From the NCBI GenBank assembly GCA_010119145.1, contig JAACSU010000007.1, positions 267,869-331,868 of the forward strand: a stretch of 64,000 bases of DNA. The letters are read 5' to 3'. Position numbers and translations under genes: made by a program. This DNA is from Candidatus Gracilibacteria bacterium (GTDB taxonomy: Bacteria; Patescibacteriota; Gracilibacteria; BD1-5; UBA6164). Shown here in pieces: positions 1 to 9,277 of this stretch. The notes under the pieces were generated by a model. It was not told where the DNA came from, did no database searches, and was given only the letters and a program-made list of their open reading frames with translations. Within the stretch, counting starts at the first letter, position 1, and each line of letters opens with the position of its first letter.

Positions 1-1
1 A

Positions 2-424
2 CAAAAATATCTCCTAGGAACCTACGCTGTAGGGGACTTTAGAAACTGGGATATATGGGTAGAAGAATCAATTGCAGGTTGAATAGACCCAACATTTATG
101 ATGTGTGTCTGACTCGCTGAAACATCTCTGGGAAAATATCTCAAGAGTGCTTATAATATTTGAAATGTCTGAAACAACGATAGGGGAGATACCAAAGATT
201 TCCCAAATGCCCGTTCAGCTATTGCAGCAATGACATCCACTTTTAATAATAAATATCTCTGAAAATATAATACGATTAACCAACTCAGTAGATATGGAAA
301 TAAAACCTGAGCCATCTACGCATCAAGTGACTTCAACTGGCATAATAATATTACCAAATGTATGAGTCACGTGAAAGGAGAATATATACCAGATGATTAT
401 AATTATAGAATCAGTATTAAGTAA
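2..424 (+). CDS. C-terminal part of a secreted glucosaminidase/lysozyme-like protein (partial)
   Basis: The frame is open from the window edge and stops at TAA 422-424, giving about 140 C-terminal residues. The readable pattern is DPTFMMCVGLAETSLGKYL, then NIGNVGNNDRGDT, IYASSDFNWH and KGEYIPDDYNYR. The AETSLG segment with a glutamate early in the domain and the N-x-GN-x-GD block are typical of lysozyme-fold peptidoglycan hydrolases (glucosaminidase/transglycosylase type), so cleavage of wall glycan is inferred. Glycines at 50-52 and 110-112 are TGA codons, so the gene is intact only under table 25. The N-terminus and any signal peptide lie outside the window. Confidence 0.6.
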
Positions 425-434
425 CTATGTATTA

Positions 435-474
435 AAAACAATAAAGCTCTCAGCAATGAGAGCTTTATTGTTTT
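435..474 (+). terminator. Rho-independent terminator
   Basis: A stem of about 14 bp (ATAAAGCTCTCA / TGAGAGCTTTAT with flanking A/T pairs) closes on GCAA and runs into TTTT. It directly follows the stop of the wall-lytic gene. Confidence 0.85.
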
Positions 475-497
475 ACTATAAATAATAAAACTCATTT

Positions 498-566
498 ATT
501 TTTATAGTAAAAACTATTTGATTTTTATAGTAAAAAGTATAGAATTTTTATAGTTATATTATAGCT
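498..566 (+). repeat. Three tandem 23-bp repeats, operator-like
   Basis: Three copies begin at 498, 521 and 544, each starting ATTTTTATAG; the first two continue TAAAAA. Each core is itself an inverted repeat (TTTTTA-tag-TAAAAA), and an inverted partial copy, TTTTACTATAAAT, lies at 471-483. The spacing is exactly 23 bp and the array ends about 20 bp before the AbiEi-like gene at 587. Repeated dyads at about two helical turns suggest binding sites for a regulator, most simply the downstream winged-helix protein. This function is inferred. Confidence 0.6.
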
Positions 567-586
567 ATTTAACGAGGATATAAGGT

Positions 587-1378
587 ATGAATGATTTTAA
601 CAAAATTGTTAAAATATTGTGAAGAAGTTGATGAAAAGTTATTTTTAAAGATGAAATTCACGATATTATAGACCCGGACCATAGACCAGAGTTCAATTCA
701 CAGGTTTCCAAATTAGTGTACAGGCTGAAAGCAAATGGAGATATAATATCACTCAAAGCGTGAGTTTATATCGTTCCTGATGAGGAGGACAAGAAACTTA
801 ATAGTGTTGATTTGTGAGAGAAGTATTACCTTAAACTTGCCAAAAAATATATAACTCAAACATGTGGAAGTCAGTATTATATATCTTGAACAAAGGCTCT
901 TGAGTTCCATATGAAAAATTACTCTATTCCTGAAAAGATATGTGTTATAAATAGAGACGTAAATAAACGAATCAAATTTTGAGCAAACGAAATAGTTTTT
1001 AAAACACTGAAATGAAAAAAAGATGCTAAGACAATTAATCTCTTTGCAAGAACATTTTCCTACCACAACAATATTGATATATGAGGACTACAGTTTAAAA
1101 TATCATGTTTAGAGCTCTCACTCTTAGAATCAAGTCTTGTAGACTCAATAGAAGAGTGAATTGCTATAAATACAATCACGAAAGCAATCAAAAAATACGG
1201 AAATATTTTGGATCACGAGATTTTTGAAAATATTGCTCCCTATAAATATAATATGTCGTTTAATAGATTAAAGGAACTCAGTAGAAATATAAATCAAGAT
1301 TTATATAATTTATTTTTAGACTGTATAAAGAAAAACTGAGGTAATTTCGTATGAGAATGACTGAGAAATATTCTATAA
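587..1378 (+). CDS. AbiEi-like winged-helix protein (type IV antitoxin/transcriptional regulator family), orphan
   Basis: 263 residues. The N-terminal ~70 residues look like a winged helix: a helix pair, then FNSQVSKLVYRLKANGDI and the wing LKAGVYIVPDEED, the signature of the AbiEi N-terminal DNA-binding domain. A second block, YYISGTKALEFHMKNYSIP, followed by a basic beta-rich stretch, matches the AbiEi C-terminal domain. AbiEi proteins repress their own operon and neutralise the AbiEii nucleotidyltransferase toxin. Here a terminator follows immediately and no AbiEii gene is present, so the gene is an orphan. It stands behind the 23-bp repeat array, a plausible autoregulatory site. Glycines are largely TGA. 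Family assignment is by motif reading only. Confidence 0.6.
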
Positions 1379-1412
1379 AAAAAGAACTAATCAATCAGTT
1401 CTTTTTTTATAG
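1376..1412. terminator. Bidirectional terminator between convergent genes
   Basis: The stem AAAAAAAGAACT / AGTTCTTTTTTT (loop AATCA) has A/T tracts on both sides. It separates the AbiEi-like gene from the minus-strand surface protein gene. Confidence 0.8.
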
Positions 1413-1422
1413 AATATTTATT

Positions 1423-2829
1423 TTATGAATATCTCTTTCAAGAATTTTGAGATATGTAGAATACTCATCCAGTTATTAGGAATGCAAGGAGTGCAAGTAG
1501 GATATAGAGACCAGGACCAGTCTGTACCTTTGTCATCTCAGATAAGTCTCCTTGTATAGTTTCTCATGATGCTGTCATAGCAACTGCCTTGATTGCGAAG
1601 TCATCATATTTCATTTCATCTCCTACAATAGCTATTTCATAACGAGGTTCAAGTACGTTTTCAACGAGTTCAATTTGGGTTGCTGAAACTTTTTTATAAA
1701 CATTGTAGCTTTTAGCATCATCAACTGCATCCCAAGTGAGAATAGATTTAGTTTTGAGTTCAGTAAGTTCTATTCCAGTTATTTTAAGATCCAGTTCCAC
1801 TTGAGCATTAGGACTATTTGGTTCAATGGTTTCTACTTTAGCCTCTTCTGGTCAAGCATTGAGAGCTACTCAAGAGACAATAAGAGTTGCTGCGTTGGCT
1901 TCTCGTACTTCATGTGCAAATTCATCTTTCATAATGATATCAACTCAGTATTTACCATCTACTTTTGGAGCTCTAGATTTTCCAGTATAAATTCAGTCTT
2001 TTCACTCTTCTAGTACAGTGATTGCATCATCTATAATAGCTTGAACTTCTGTAAGTCAGATACTTGATACTACGGTAATAGTAATTGGTGCATCTGCTGC
2101 TACATTTCCTTCTGGAGTGATGGTGATTGATTTGAAGCTTGGAAGACTTGCATCCACTTTGACACTAATAGCTTTTGATTCTCCAACGACTTTATCATCA
2201 GCATCTAATACAAAAGCTTGAATACTATTTGCTCATTGTTGTAAATCTTCTATTTTCTTTTCAAATACTCATTGATCATTGGTAGTTGTGAATATTCCTT
2301 CACTATTATTTACTGAAATTCGAACTTGATAATTTTTTTGAGTTGTTCCAGAAACAAGTATTGAGTCTTGACCTATAGTTATTCCGTTTTCAGGACTTTG
2401 TATTTCTATATCTAAATTTGCTCCTGCCTGATTTTCTGTAATGGTAACTTCAGCAAGACCTAATATATTCTCATCATTGAGATCATAGACGTATACATCT
2501 TGTTTTCAAGCATTTTTAAACTGAACAGCATTTTCAAATTTTACACTTCATTCATTACTTGTTGTAAAAGAGTAACTATTTTCTGAAAGATCATTGGGAA
2601 ACTCTGCCTCTTTGTCACTTTCTGAAAATACAAGAATATCTCACGTATAATCAGTTATTATTTCATTGTTTTTATCCACAGCTGAGATGGTAATATCTAG
2701 TGCTTCACCTACTTTTGCACTTTCTTTTCACAATATGACTTCAAAGTGGTCGAGTGCTCAGGCTGCAAAACTTGGAGTAATCAGACAAATAGAGAAGAAA
2801 AATACGAAAGATTTGATGTATCATTTCAT
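1423..2829 (-). CDS. Secreted Ig-like/FN3-like surface protein with C-terminal membrane anchor
   Basis: 468 residues from ATG 2827-2829. The N-terminus, a short basic stretch followed by FVFFFSICLITPSFAAG, is a signal peptide. The body is beta-rich with repeated units of the bacterial Ig-like type (AKVGEALDITISAVDKNNE near residue 40 and related later segments). A fibronectin-III-like segment near residues 345-420 contains SYNVYKKVS and KYDDFAIKAVA. The end has a hydrophobic helix (GLYILLALLALFLITGGVF) and a short basic tail. The protein is therefore probably displayed on the cell surface for adhesion or scaffolding. No enzymatic motif is seen. The gene is monocistronic with its own promoter and is convergent with the AbiEi-like gene. 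Confidence 0.7.
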
Positions 2830-2886
2830 AGGACAATGCGTGTTAAAAAGTATTGCTTTTATGTTAAAAAGTCTATATTCTTGACT

Positions 2887-2915
2887 ATAATACCCGATTG
2901 TTACACTATACTCAA
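2887..2915 (-). promoter_or_regulatory. Probable sigma-70-type promoter for the surface protein gene
   Basis: On the minus strand TTGAGT (2910-2915) and TATTAT (2887-2892) are separated by 17 bp, about 58 bp upstream of ATG 2829. Confidence 0.45.
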
Positions 2916-2955
2916 TTTTAATGTTAAATCTTACTTTACATTTATATTATATGTA

Positions 2956-3975
2956 TTATATATAAATTTTGTTTCATTCAATTCATGGATCTTCGATACA
3001 AGATATGATTGATTGTCTTGAATCAATATGTTCAAGTAATAGGTCTCGATGAGAAGCGTCAAGTTCACTGAGTATATCATCTACTATAAATATTATTTCT
3101 TTTTCAGCTGCTTGTTCTTGTAAATACTGCGTTTCTAAAAACTTGAGTCCAAGTAATATACTTTTTACTTCTCCTCTCGATGCGTAATGAATGAGTGGAA
3201 CTCAGTCAAGAATAATATTAAAATCATCTAAATGTGGTCAACGAAGAGTCTTACGCAACAAGATTTCTCTTGATTGAAGTTGTTGTGTTGCTTCTTTCAG
3301 CGAAGATTCAATAGTATCTAAATTAATATGACTTATATATTCAAAAGAAATAGTTTCCACTTTTCCAAAAAGAAATTTATTTAAGCTTTGAGCTCTTGAT
3401 TCTAGAAATCGGACAAACTTCTTTCGGTACTTATAAATTTCAAGAGCACTGGATATAAATTTTTCATTCCAAAACTCAAGTTCTGAAACACTCGACTTTT
3501 GGTCGCTAATATTTTTGAGGACTTTATTTCTGTGTTGTACTATTTTTTTGTATTTTTGAAGATGTGTTCTATAGATTGGATAACACTGACTGAGTAGTTC
3601 ATCTAAAAATAAGCGTCTTTCACTCGGACCAAGATACATAAGATTCATAGCTTGAGGATGAAAACTCACAACATGAGGATATCTTGATCGAAGGTTTTGT
3701 TTTGTAGTTGCTTTGCTGCCTATAGCGTATTTTCTTTTTTTTCACTCAAGTGTGTAGGAAAAACTGAGTGTATCTTGTGTCAGGGAATACTGTATAAAAA
3801 AGGTCTTTTCACCTCTACTTATGAGATATTCTGGATGACTTTCTACAAGTGGACTCACTGGGAGACTCAAAGCCTCCAATATATTACTCTTTCACTTTCA
3901 GTTATTTCAAATAATAATATTTTTCTTAGCTTGAAAAGAAATTTCACGACGTGTGAAATTTCTAAAGTTTTTCAT
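2956..3975 (-). CDS. recF: DNA repair/recombination ATPase RecF
   Basis: 339 residues. RecF is an SMC-like ATPase that binds gapped DNA and helps RecOR load RecA. Visible elements are the N-terminal strand KNFRNFTRREISF, Walker A GNNGKGKS (about residues 23-30), an ABC signature-like SRGEVKSILLGLKFLE, and Walker B with D-loop, VDDILSELDAS, near residue 300. The first two glycines of the P-loop region include TGA codons. The annotated ATG (3973-3975) leaves a slightly short first strand. An in-frame TTG at 3991-3993 would give LIESIHMKNFRNF, closer to the family pattern, so the start is uncertain by six codons. It lies directly downstream of gatC, probably in one transcript. Confidence 0.85.
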
Positions 3976-3997
3976 GTGAATTGATTCAATCAATTTG

Positions 3998-4285
3998 CTA
4001 ATTCATGATATTGGGAAGTACAATTTGATGTGCCACAACCTTTTGTTTTGTGCAATTAAGAAGCTCATCTGGAGTTGCGTCAGAACTAATAAGGACGTCT
4101 TCTCGGAGAAGAGCTTTGTTTTCTATGACAGAAATAGTTGGAATAACACCTGTTGTATCTACTTCAGATAAGAGCTCCATATAATCAACAATATCAGAAA
4201 TATTTTTAAGAAGCTTCTCATTGTCAGCTGGAATCTTAGACAGTTTTTTTCCTATCTTTTGTAAGTCATCTTGCGATATACTCAT
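3998..4285 (-). CDS. gatC: Asp/Glu-tRNA amidotransferase subunit C
   Basis: 95 residues, the usual length of GatC. The small subunit stabilises the GatA-GatB complex that converts mischarged Glu-tRNA(Gln) or Asp-tRNA(Asn) to the amides. The sequence shows the family pattern of an N-terminal helix (DLQKIGKKLSKIP), the central DYMELLSEVDTTGVIP with the conserved D-x-x-G-x-x-P, and LREDV followed by the C-terminal hydrophobic tail. gatB lies separately at 34.2 kb and gatA is not in the window. It is followed within 25 bp by recF. No TGA codons. Confidence 0.9.
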   Translation of the reverse strand: MSISQDDLQKIGKKLSKIPADNEKLLKNISDIVDYMELLSEVDTTGVIPTISVIENKALLREDVLISSDATPDELLNCTKQKVVAHQIVLPNIMN

Positions 4286-4348
4286 TTTTACATATATTTA
4301 ATCAATAATTTCCTGACTACTATATCTCAAGGCATAATAAAATCAAGT

Positions 4349-4672
4349 ATGACACTCAAAAAAAATATATTCTCGTCATCTGGAACAAAACTTGATGTGA
4401 GCACCCTACGTTATGAGTCTTCAAAAATAGTCTTTTTACTCGTAGCGTTTACATTTTTTCTCGTATATTTTTTGCTTACAGCAAATATTTTTACAGAATT
4501 TTTAAGTACTATTTTTTATCCTTTGTATAGTGCATTTATTGTAAGTCTTGTGATATTTCTAATATTTTCTAGTAATAAGTTTCTCACATCCTATCTTCCT
4601 AGGTCAGTGATTTACGTGGTAGATGTTCTGATAGCTTTGTTACTGAGTTTTATTCTAATACCATTATTTTAA
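4349..4672 (+). CDS. Small membrane protein of unknown function
   Basis: 107 residues from ATG 4349. About 40 mostly polar residues precede three hydrophobic segments (VFLLVAFTFFLVYFLL, then FIVSLVIFLIF and VIYVVDVLIALLLSFIL), so it is an integral membrane protein. It is divergent from gatC across 63 bp and is followed one base later by the lipoprotein gene, so the two are probably cotranscribed. No family was recognised. Confidence 0.6.
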   Translation: MTLKKNIFSSSGTKLDVSTLRYESSKIVFLLVAFTFFLVYFLLTANIFTEFLSTIFYPLYSAFIVSLVIFLIFSSNKFLTSYLPRSVIYVVDVLIALLLSFILIPLF

Positions 4673-4673
4673 T

Positions 4674-5228
4674 ATGAAAAAAATACTCTTATTTCTTTTT
4701 ACTCTGAGTGTACTAGCTTCTTGTAGTTCCACAGATGAGGCTGTTCAAGTTGATGAAGTTACATGACTCGTTTCAAAAAATATTTGAAGTATATCAATTT
4801 GAGTTCCTGCAAACTGGAATACAATTGCTTCTTCTAATCTTCCAATTCCAAAGTCATGAGAGGTAGTACTTGCTATTGCATCAAGTGAACAAAGAGAAAA
4901 TTACTTGAATAATCTCGTGATATTAAAAGCTTCTAATTCACTCAATGAATCATCTCAATCACTCATGAAAAATAGTGCAAATTTTCTTGATACGAAACTT
5001 CAGAGCTTTAGACTGGTTGAAGAAAAAGATATAGTATTTTCAGATGAGGAAGGATGACTTATAATCACTTTTGAATGAAAATATAACACTCAAACTCCGC
5101 TTGTTACCTATATACAAACAGCCAGAGTTTGTGGAGAAGATAGTTATTTTGCTACCATATCACTCTCAGAAAAACCCGAGAGTTATGACAAATACATCAC
5201 AATTCTTAAAACACTCAAGTGTAGCTAA
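4674..5228 (+). CDS. Putative lipoprotein
   Basis: 184 residues. The N-terminus KKILLFLFTLSVLASCSS is a lipoprotein signal with lipobox LASC, predicting lipidation of Cys18. The rest is a soluble domain containing SIGVPANWNT near residue 46 and a late Cys pair (VCGEDSYFA and the terminal LKCS), resembling PsbP/DUF-type small extracellular domains, but no family can be named with confidence. It starts one base after the stop of the preceding membrane protein gene. Confidence 0.65.
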
Positions 5229-5279
5229 AAAAGTTTTTGATTTTTCTGCTCAAGTCATATAATGCTCTCGCGATAAATT

Positions 5280-5353
5280 GGCGCCATGGCAGATCGGTTA
5301 TGCAGGGGCCTGCAAAGCTCCGTAGTCCGGTTCGATTCCGGATGGTGCCTCCA
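5280..5353 (+). tRNA. tRNA-Cys (GCA)
   Basis: A full cloverleaf with encoded CCA. The acceptor GGCGCCA pairs with TGGTGCC (5343-5349). The anticodon stem GGGGC/GCTCC carries loop CTGCAAA, so the anticodon is GCA. The T-arm CCGGTTCGATTCCGG is perfect. The short variable loop and D-arm are normal. cysS lies elsewhere, at 50.6 kb. Confidence 0.95.
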
Positions 5354-5365
5354 ATATAATCGAAA

Positions 5366-5395
5366 AAATAAATCCCTAGAAATAGGGATTTATTT
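5366..5395. terminator. Terminator after tRNA-Cys, shared with convergent gene
   Basis: The stem AAATAAATCCCT / AGGGATTTATTT has loop AGAAAT. It overlaps the stop codon region of the minus-strand pseudouridine synthase gene. Confidence 0.75.
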
Positions 5396-5960
5396 AATAT
5401 CTGAGCAATTCATGTTCTTCATTTTGACTCAAAAATCTCCATTTTCAACTTACAATATCTAATTTTAGGCTTCCAATACTTACCCTACTCAGCTCTAATA
5501 CTTTGAGTGGAGTTCGAAATTTTGGATCAGTCATGGCTCAAAACAATCGTCGTATATGTCTGTTTTTTCCTTCATTAATCTGAACTCTCAGCTTGGTTTT
5601 TGCTCAAGCATTGCCTATTTTTTCTACATTATGTACTTTGAGAATTCATATTGCTGTTTCAACTCACTTTAGAGCAGATTGTATATGCATATCTGTGACA
5701 TGACCACGTACGAGTATTTCATACGTTTTTATACATCCTCATGACTTTGTAAGCTCATTCCCAATTTTTCAGTCTTTCGTAAATAATAGGAGTCATTTTG
5801 AATCCAAATCGAGTCTTCCAATTGGCATCCATCCATCATCAAATGCCCAATCTGGCAACAAATCATAGACTGTTTTTCGTCATTTTTCATCTGACCGAGT
5901 GACAATATATCCTTTGGGTTTATTGAGTGCGAGAATATTGCTTGAATTATTCGACGACAT
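5394..5960 (-). CDS. rRNA pseudouridine synthase, RsuA/RluB/E/F family
   Basis: 188 residues, compact and lacking the N-terminal S4 domain seen in many RsuA/RluB proteins. The catalytic motif GRLDLDSKGLLLFTKDG at about residues 48-64 contains the nucleophilic aspartate. The family start LNKPKGYIVT and the C-terminal KNRHIRRLFGAM are also clear. The enzyme isomerises a uridine in rRNA; which one cannot be told from sequence. It begins at ATG 5958-5960 and reads toward tRNA-Cys. Several conserved glycines (for example after DSK and in RRLFG) are TGA. Confidence 0.85.
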
Positions 5961-6057
5961 TATTACTTAGAGTATAAATCAAAATATTAATATACATCTT
6001 AGTTGATAATTCTATTTTCCAAAATAACTATTTTATTGGCGCCTTAGTATCTGAAAA

Positions 6058-6084
6058 TTGATTTAATTATTATAAGGCTATAAT
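6058..6084 (+). promoter_or_regulatory. Probable sigma-70-type promoter
   Basis: TTGATT (6058-6063) and TATAAT (6079-6084) are separated by 15 bp, 24 bp before the start at 6109. Confidence 0.55.
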
Positions 6085-6108
6085 AGATGTATCTTAGATT
6101 CTAACTTT

Positions 6109-6300
6109 ATGAGTATGACTAATGAAAGAGACAGAAATTTAGATGGAAGATGGAGAGAAAAGAGAGACGATACGCATATGTGAACTATTGAAGAAGAATA
6201 TGGACTCGAACTTTGAGTCAGAAGTGATATGGAACTATGAACGTATCTCAAAGAAAATAACTATGCTAATCTTTCAGAAATGCTGAAGGATAAAAGATAA
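6109..6300 (+). CDS. Small highly charged hypothetical protein
   Basis: 63 residues, rich in Arg, Glu and Asp (RDRNLDGRWREKRDD), with no hydrophobic segment and three TGA glycines. It is framed by a convincing promoter and a terminator, which supports it being a real short gene. No family is recognised; a small nucleic-acid-binding or regulatory protein is possible but unproven. Confidence 0.5.
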
Positions 6301-6301
6301 T

Positions 6302-6335
6302 ATAAAAAAACTCTCAATTATGAGAGTTTTTTTAT
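6302..6335 (+). terminator. Rho-independent terminator
   Basis: AAAAAAACTCTCA / TGAGAGTTTTTTT with loop ATTA, just after the 63-aa gene. Confidence 0.85.
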
Positions 6336-6347
6336 TGGAAAGATATT

Positions 6348-6374
6348 TTGACTATTATAAAATATATTTATAAT
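6348..6374 (+). promoter_or_regulatory. Probable sigma-70-type promoter
   Basis: TTGACT (6348-6353) and TATAAT (6369-6374) with a 15-bp spacer, 33 bp upstream of ATG 6408. Confidence 0.55.
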
Positions 6375-6407
6375 ATACTAAAATGTAAAATTTAATAATG
6401 AGAGTTT

Positions 6408-7124
6408 ATGATTGATTACTATGAGGATATGATAGACGATAGAAGAATGGAAGAAAGGTTTGAGGATTGAGATGATGATGCAGAATGAGTAAGATTAACG
6501 CTTAAAAGATGGGATAATTTCGGAGAAAAAATAAATGATATTATAGAAGAAAAAACAGATATTACATGACATGAGCTTGATTTAATTGAAAACCAAAGTG
6601 ATTCAGCAATGAATGAGGTATCAAATTCTGAGACACAACTTGATAATCAAAAAATAGTAAAAAAAGTAGAGGACACAGAAGTTACTTGATTCTCAACTAC
6701 TCCATCTTGAATTTTATTTAGTGTGAACTCAAAATGAGATGGGACACTTCCAAATATGAGTGTAATAATTGGAGAAGATGAGTATTTTTTTGAATCTGTG
6801 TACATAGGACAAAATAGAAAAAAAAGATTTTTTACGACAATCCCACAATTATGAATACTTATTAAGACTAAAATTGAAGAGATTATTCATAGTGATTTTG
6901 ATGTAGAACTGACTGGTCGAAGTGAAAATCTGGAAACAGCGTATATTTATATGCTTGAAAAGTTTTTAGTAGCTTTAAAATCTCAAAATCCCAAAAAATT
7001 AGAACTTGTTGAAAGAATAAATAGATATAAGTTAGCGAAAAAAGAAGTTACTCCATTGCCTCAAAATTTAACATGAATGAATAAGCCAGTTCAATCTATT
7101 CCATTTTTTTGAAATATAAAATAA
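6408..7124 (+). CDS. Hypothetical protein with acidic N-terminus
   Basis: 238 residues. Residues 1-30 are strongly acidic (DYYEDMIDDRRMEERFEDGD). Residues ~30-90 are low-complexity and polar. Residues ~95-215 look like a compact folded domain with NMSVIIGEDEYFFESVYIG and a C-terminal helical part. There is no signal peptide or membrane segment, so the protein is probably cytoplasmic. I do not recognise a family. It precedes the exonuclease gene by 68 bp and may share its transcript. About ten glycines are TGA. Confidence 0.55.
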
Positions 7125-7192
7125 GTGACTGGAACGAAAAGACTTGATTTTAAGAAATTTATAAGTATATATACAGTATATATTATAAAAGA

Positions 7193-7930
7193 TTGAGTTT
7201 GAAAATATTTTGTTTAGATACAGAGACTTCAGCAGGTTCACGAGATGGAAGAATTGTGCAGGTTGCCATTGTTGATGAAAACTATCGGGAAGAGTGGCTT
7301 ATAAATCCAGATAGTTATATACAACCTGGTTGTATTAATGTACACAAGATAACACCTGAAATGGTTGCTGATAAACCATTTTTTAAAGAATCAGAATGAT
7401 ATAAAGAACTCATGAAGCGAGTTGATAACGGAGAATTTTTGATAGCACATCATGCTCCCTTTGATATATGAATACTCTCGAATGAATGAGTCCATCTGAG
7501 TAATTATATCTGTACCTGTAAAGTTGCTCGCAAAATACTAAAAGTACACTGAGTACCAAGATTTTGACTCCAATTTTTAAAGGAGTATTTGAAATTAGAA
7601 GAGTTGAATTCTGGAGATACTTTGACATGATACGCTCATTCTGCTCTCTATGATACTATAGTATTGTTTTGGCTCTATAAATACCTCTTTGCAGAAATAG
7701 AGCTTCAATACCCAGGACAGGATCCACATCAGATTATGTATGATATCACGCACGATATTGCTCCTACGAAACGATTCACATTTTGAAAATATAAATGAAA
7801 ATCATTCAAAGAAATTTCACAAATCGATATATGATATTTGAAATGGCTGTATAATGCAGAAATGGAAAATCCAGAACCAAAAAGAAGAAAATCTCTGATA
7901 GTATGACTGGAAATATATCTCAATAATTAA
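7193..7930 (+). CDS. DnaQ-family 3'-5' exonuclease with ExoX-like C-terminal domain
   Basis: 245 residues. The DEDDh exonuclease fold spans about residues 1-165: Exo I FCLDTETSAGSRDG (Asp/Glu metal ligands), Exo II HHAPFDIG, and Exo III with HSALYDT providing the catalytic His and last Asp. A C-terminal domain of ~70 residues with FGKYKGKSFKEI and GYLKWLY is the small module found at the end of exodeoxyribonuclease X-type proteins. It probably trims 3' ends in repair. The start is a TTG at 7193 because no ATG follows the in-frame TAA upstream; TTG 7199 is an alternative. Confidence 0.8.
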
Positions 7931-7959
7931 AAATCTCACTTGAAGTGAGATTTTTAATT
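7925..7959. terminator. Bidirectional terminator between convergent genes
   Basis: AATTAAAAATCTCAC / GTGAGATTTTTAATT with loop TTGAA, serving the exonuclease gene and the convergent membrane protein gene. Confidence 0.85.
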
Positions 7960-8459
7960 TACTTCCAAACTTGAAGTTTTTCAAGTAAACTTTTATCAAC
8001 TCATTGAGCCTGTGACAGAAGTTTTTGAGTTTCTTTTTTATATTTCAGGAAGTCTCCATGAGTTTCATCAAGTACTTTTTCTAATGTGTATTCGTTAAAC
8101 TTGATAATTGTCTCAAACTTATTTTCATTGTCTCTTTTAAAATTCTCAAATTGCATTTCAAAGTCTCACTGTATACGAGCTAGGAGATCCTTTTGATTAT
8201 TATAAAGTTCTCACTTTACATCAACAATCTGTCTTTCAAGTTTATGAATTTTTCTAGCTTGATATGCGTGTATTCAACTATAACTCAGGTAGATAAGCAT
8301 CGCATATATTACAATAAATGCAGAGCTAAAGAGAAACATCGGAACCATAATGGTTTGAGCTCCAAAGAGATTAATCTGTTGAGCTGTTTGTAGCAAGTCA
8401 GTATTTACTAACATGAGAGCAAGATAGAGGAGGACAGGGAAGAGGAGGAGTGCCTTCAT
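7959..8459 (-). CDS. Membrane protein with C-terminal coiled coil
   Basis: 166 residues. There are two transmembrane helices near residues 3-20 and 35-60 (MVPMFLFSSAFIVIYAMLIYL). Residues ~62-166 form a long amphipathic helical region (QARKIHKLERQIVDVKGELYNNQ onward, split here only for length) typical of a coiled coil. The layout resembles LapA-domain proteins, in which a double-span anchor carries a cytoplasmic coiled coil, but LapA identity is only suggested. It is convergent with the exonuclease gene. Confidence 0.6.
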
Positions 8460-8538
8460 TATGAAATTTATAAATAATAATAATGGTATTATAATAATAT
8501 AACAAATATTTACTAATTCTAAGTACTGAGCTTTTTAG

Positions 8539-8566
8539 TTGCCTATTTTATTTTCAGACTTATAAT
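8539..8566 (+). promoter_or_regulatory. Probable sigma-70-type promoter
   Basis: TTGCCT (8539-8544) and TATAAT (8561-8566), spacer 16 bp, 30 bp before ATG 8597. Confidence 0.5.
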
Positions 8567-8596
8567 ATTTCAAATATATCTCAAACTTACAAAAAT

Positions 8597-9241
8597 ATGA
8601 AAGCAGAAGAAAGAATACTAGGAAAATTTCAATGTAAAAAAGGGGATTTCGGGTTTGTCATTCCAGATGAAAGAGAATATTGGGGATGAGATTTTTTTGT
8701 GCATCAAAAGAACTTTGGCTGAGCAGAGGATGGTCAACGTGTTGCAGCTGAAATGATGGACCGAGCGAGCGGGAAGAAACCAGAAGCTCGAATAGTAGAA
8801 GTGTTTTGAAGTAAAAAAGCTGAAGCAAAAAAAGCTGAAGCAAAGAAATATGAAGCACTGAAGGTAGTTGAAGGGGTATATAGTGGATGAAACGGTGATT
8901 TTTGATTTGTAGACGTACCCTGAGTTGATCAGTGATATTTTTGTTATGGACTCAAAAGAAATGGAGCCATCGATGGAGATAGAGTGAAAGCAGATATCAA
9001 GAAATATAATGGAAAAGAAGAAGCCATCGTAACAGAGATACTTCCCCCAATGACTCAAATAATAACATGAGTGTATTTAGATAATGATACTTTTGGATTC
9101 GTAAAACCTGATGATAAATCAGGTGACATATTTATTGCTGGATCGAGAAAATGAGAGGCAAAGACAAAAGATAAAGTCGAGGTACATATTATAAAAGAAG
9201 GTGGAAGAAGAAGAGAAGGAATTATTAGCGCAATTTTATAA
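8597..9241 (+). CDS. Tandem cold-shock/OB-fold protein resembling the N-terminal half of RNase R
   Basis: 214 residues. Three consecutive OB-fold units of the RNase R/RNase II cold-shock type can be read: ILGKFQCKKGDFGFVIPDE (residues ~7-65), VVEGVYSGGNGDFGFVDVP (~95-150) and IITGVYLDNDTFGFVKPDD (~158-214). Each has the RNP1-like GFGFV/FGFV core and a D-G-D/Q-x-V block. The first two are separated by a Lys/Ala/Glu-rich linker (residues ~73-90). The catalytic RNB domain and S1 domain of RNase R are absent, and the gene ends cleanly at TAA before a terminator, so it is not a truncated nuclease at a contig edge. Single-stranded RNA binding is inferred. Confidence 0.65.
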
Positions 9242-9277
9242 TTAAAAAAATCTCAGATTCCTGAGATTTTTTTAATT
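9240..9277. terminator. Bidirectional terminator between convergent genes
   Basis: AATTAAAAAAATCTCAG / CTGAGATTTTTTTAATT with loop ATTC. It overlaps the stop of the polyamine synthase gene. Confidence 0.85.

Noticed and set aside
7160-7192. AT palindrome before the exonuclease as a definite LexA site
   Set aside because: The spacer differs from the lexA palindrome and AT-rich dyads are common here; kept only as a remark in the lexA finding.
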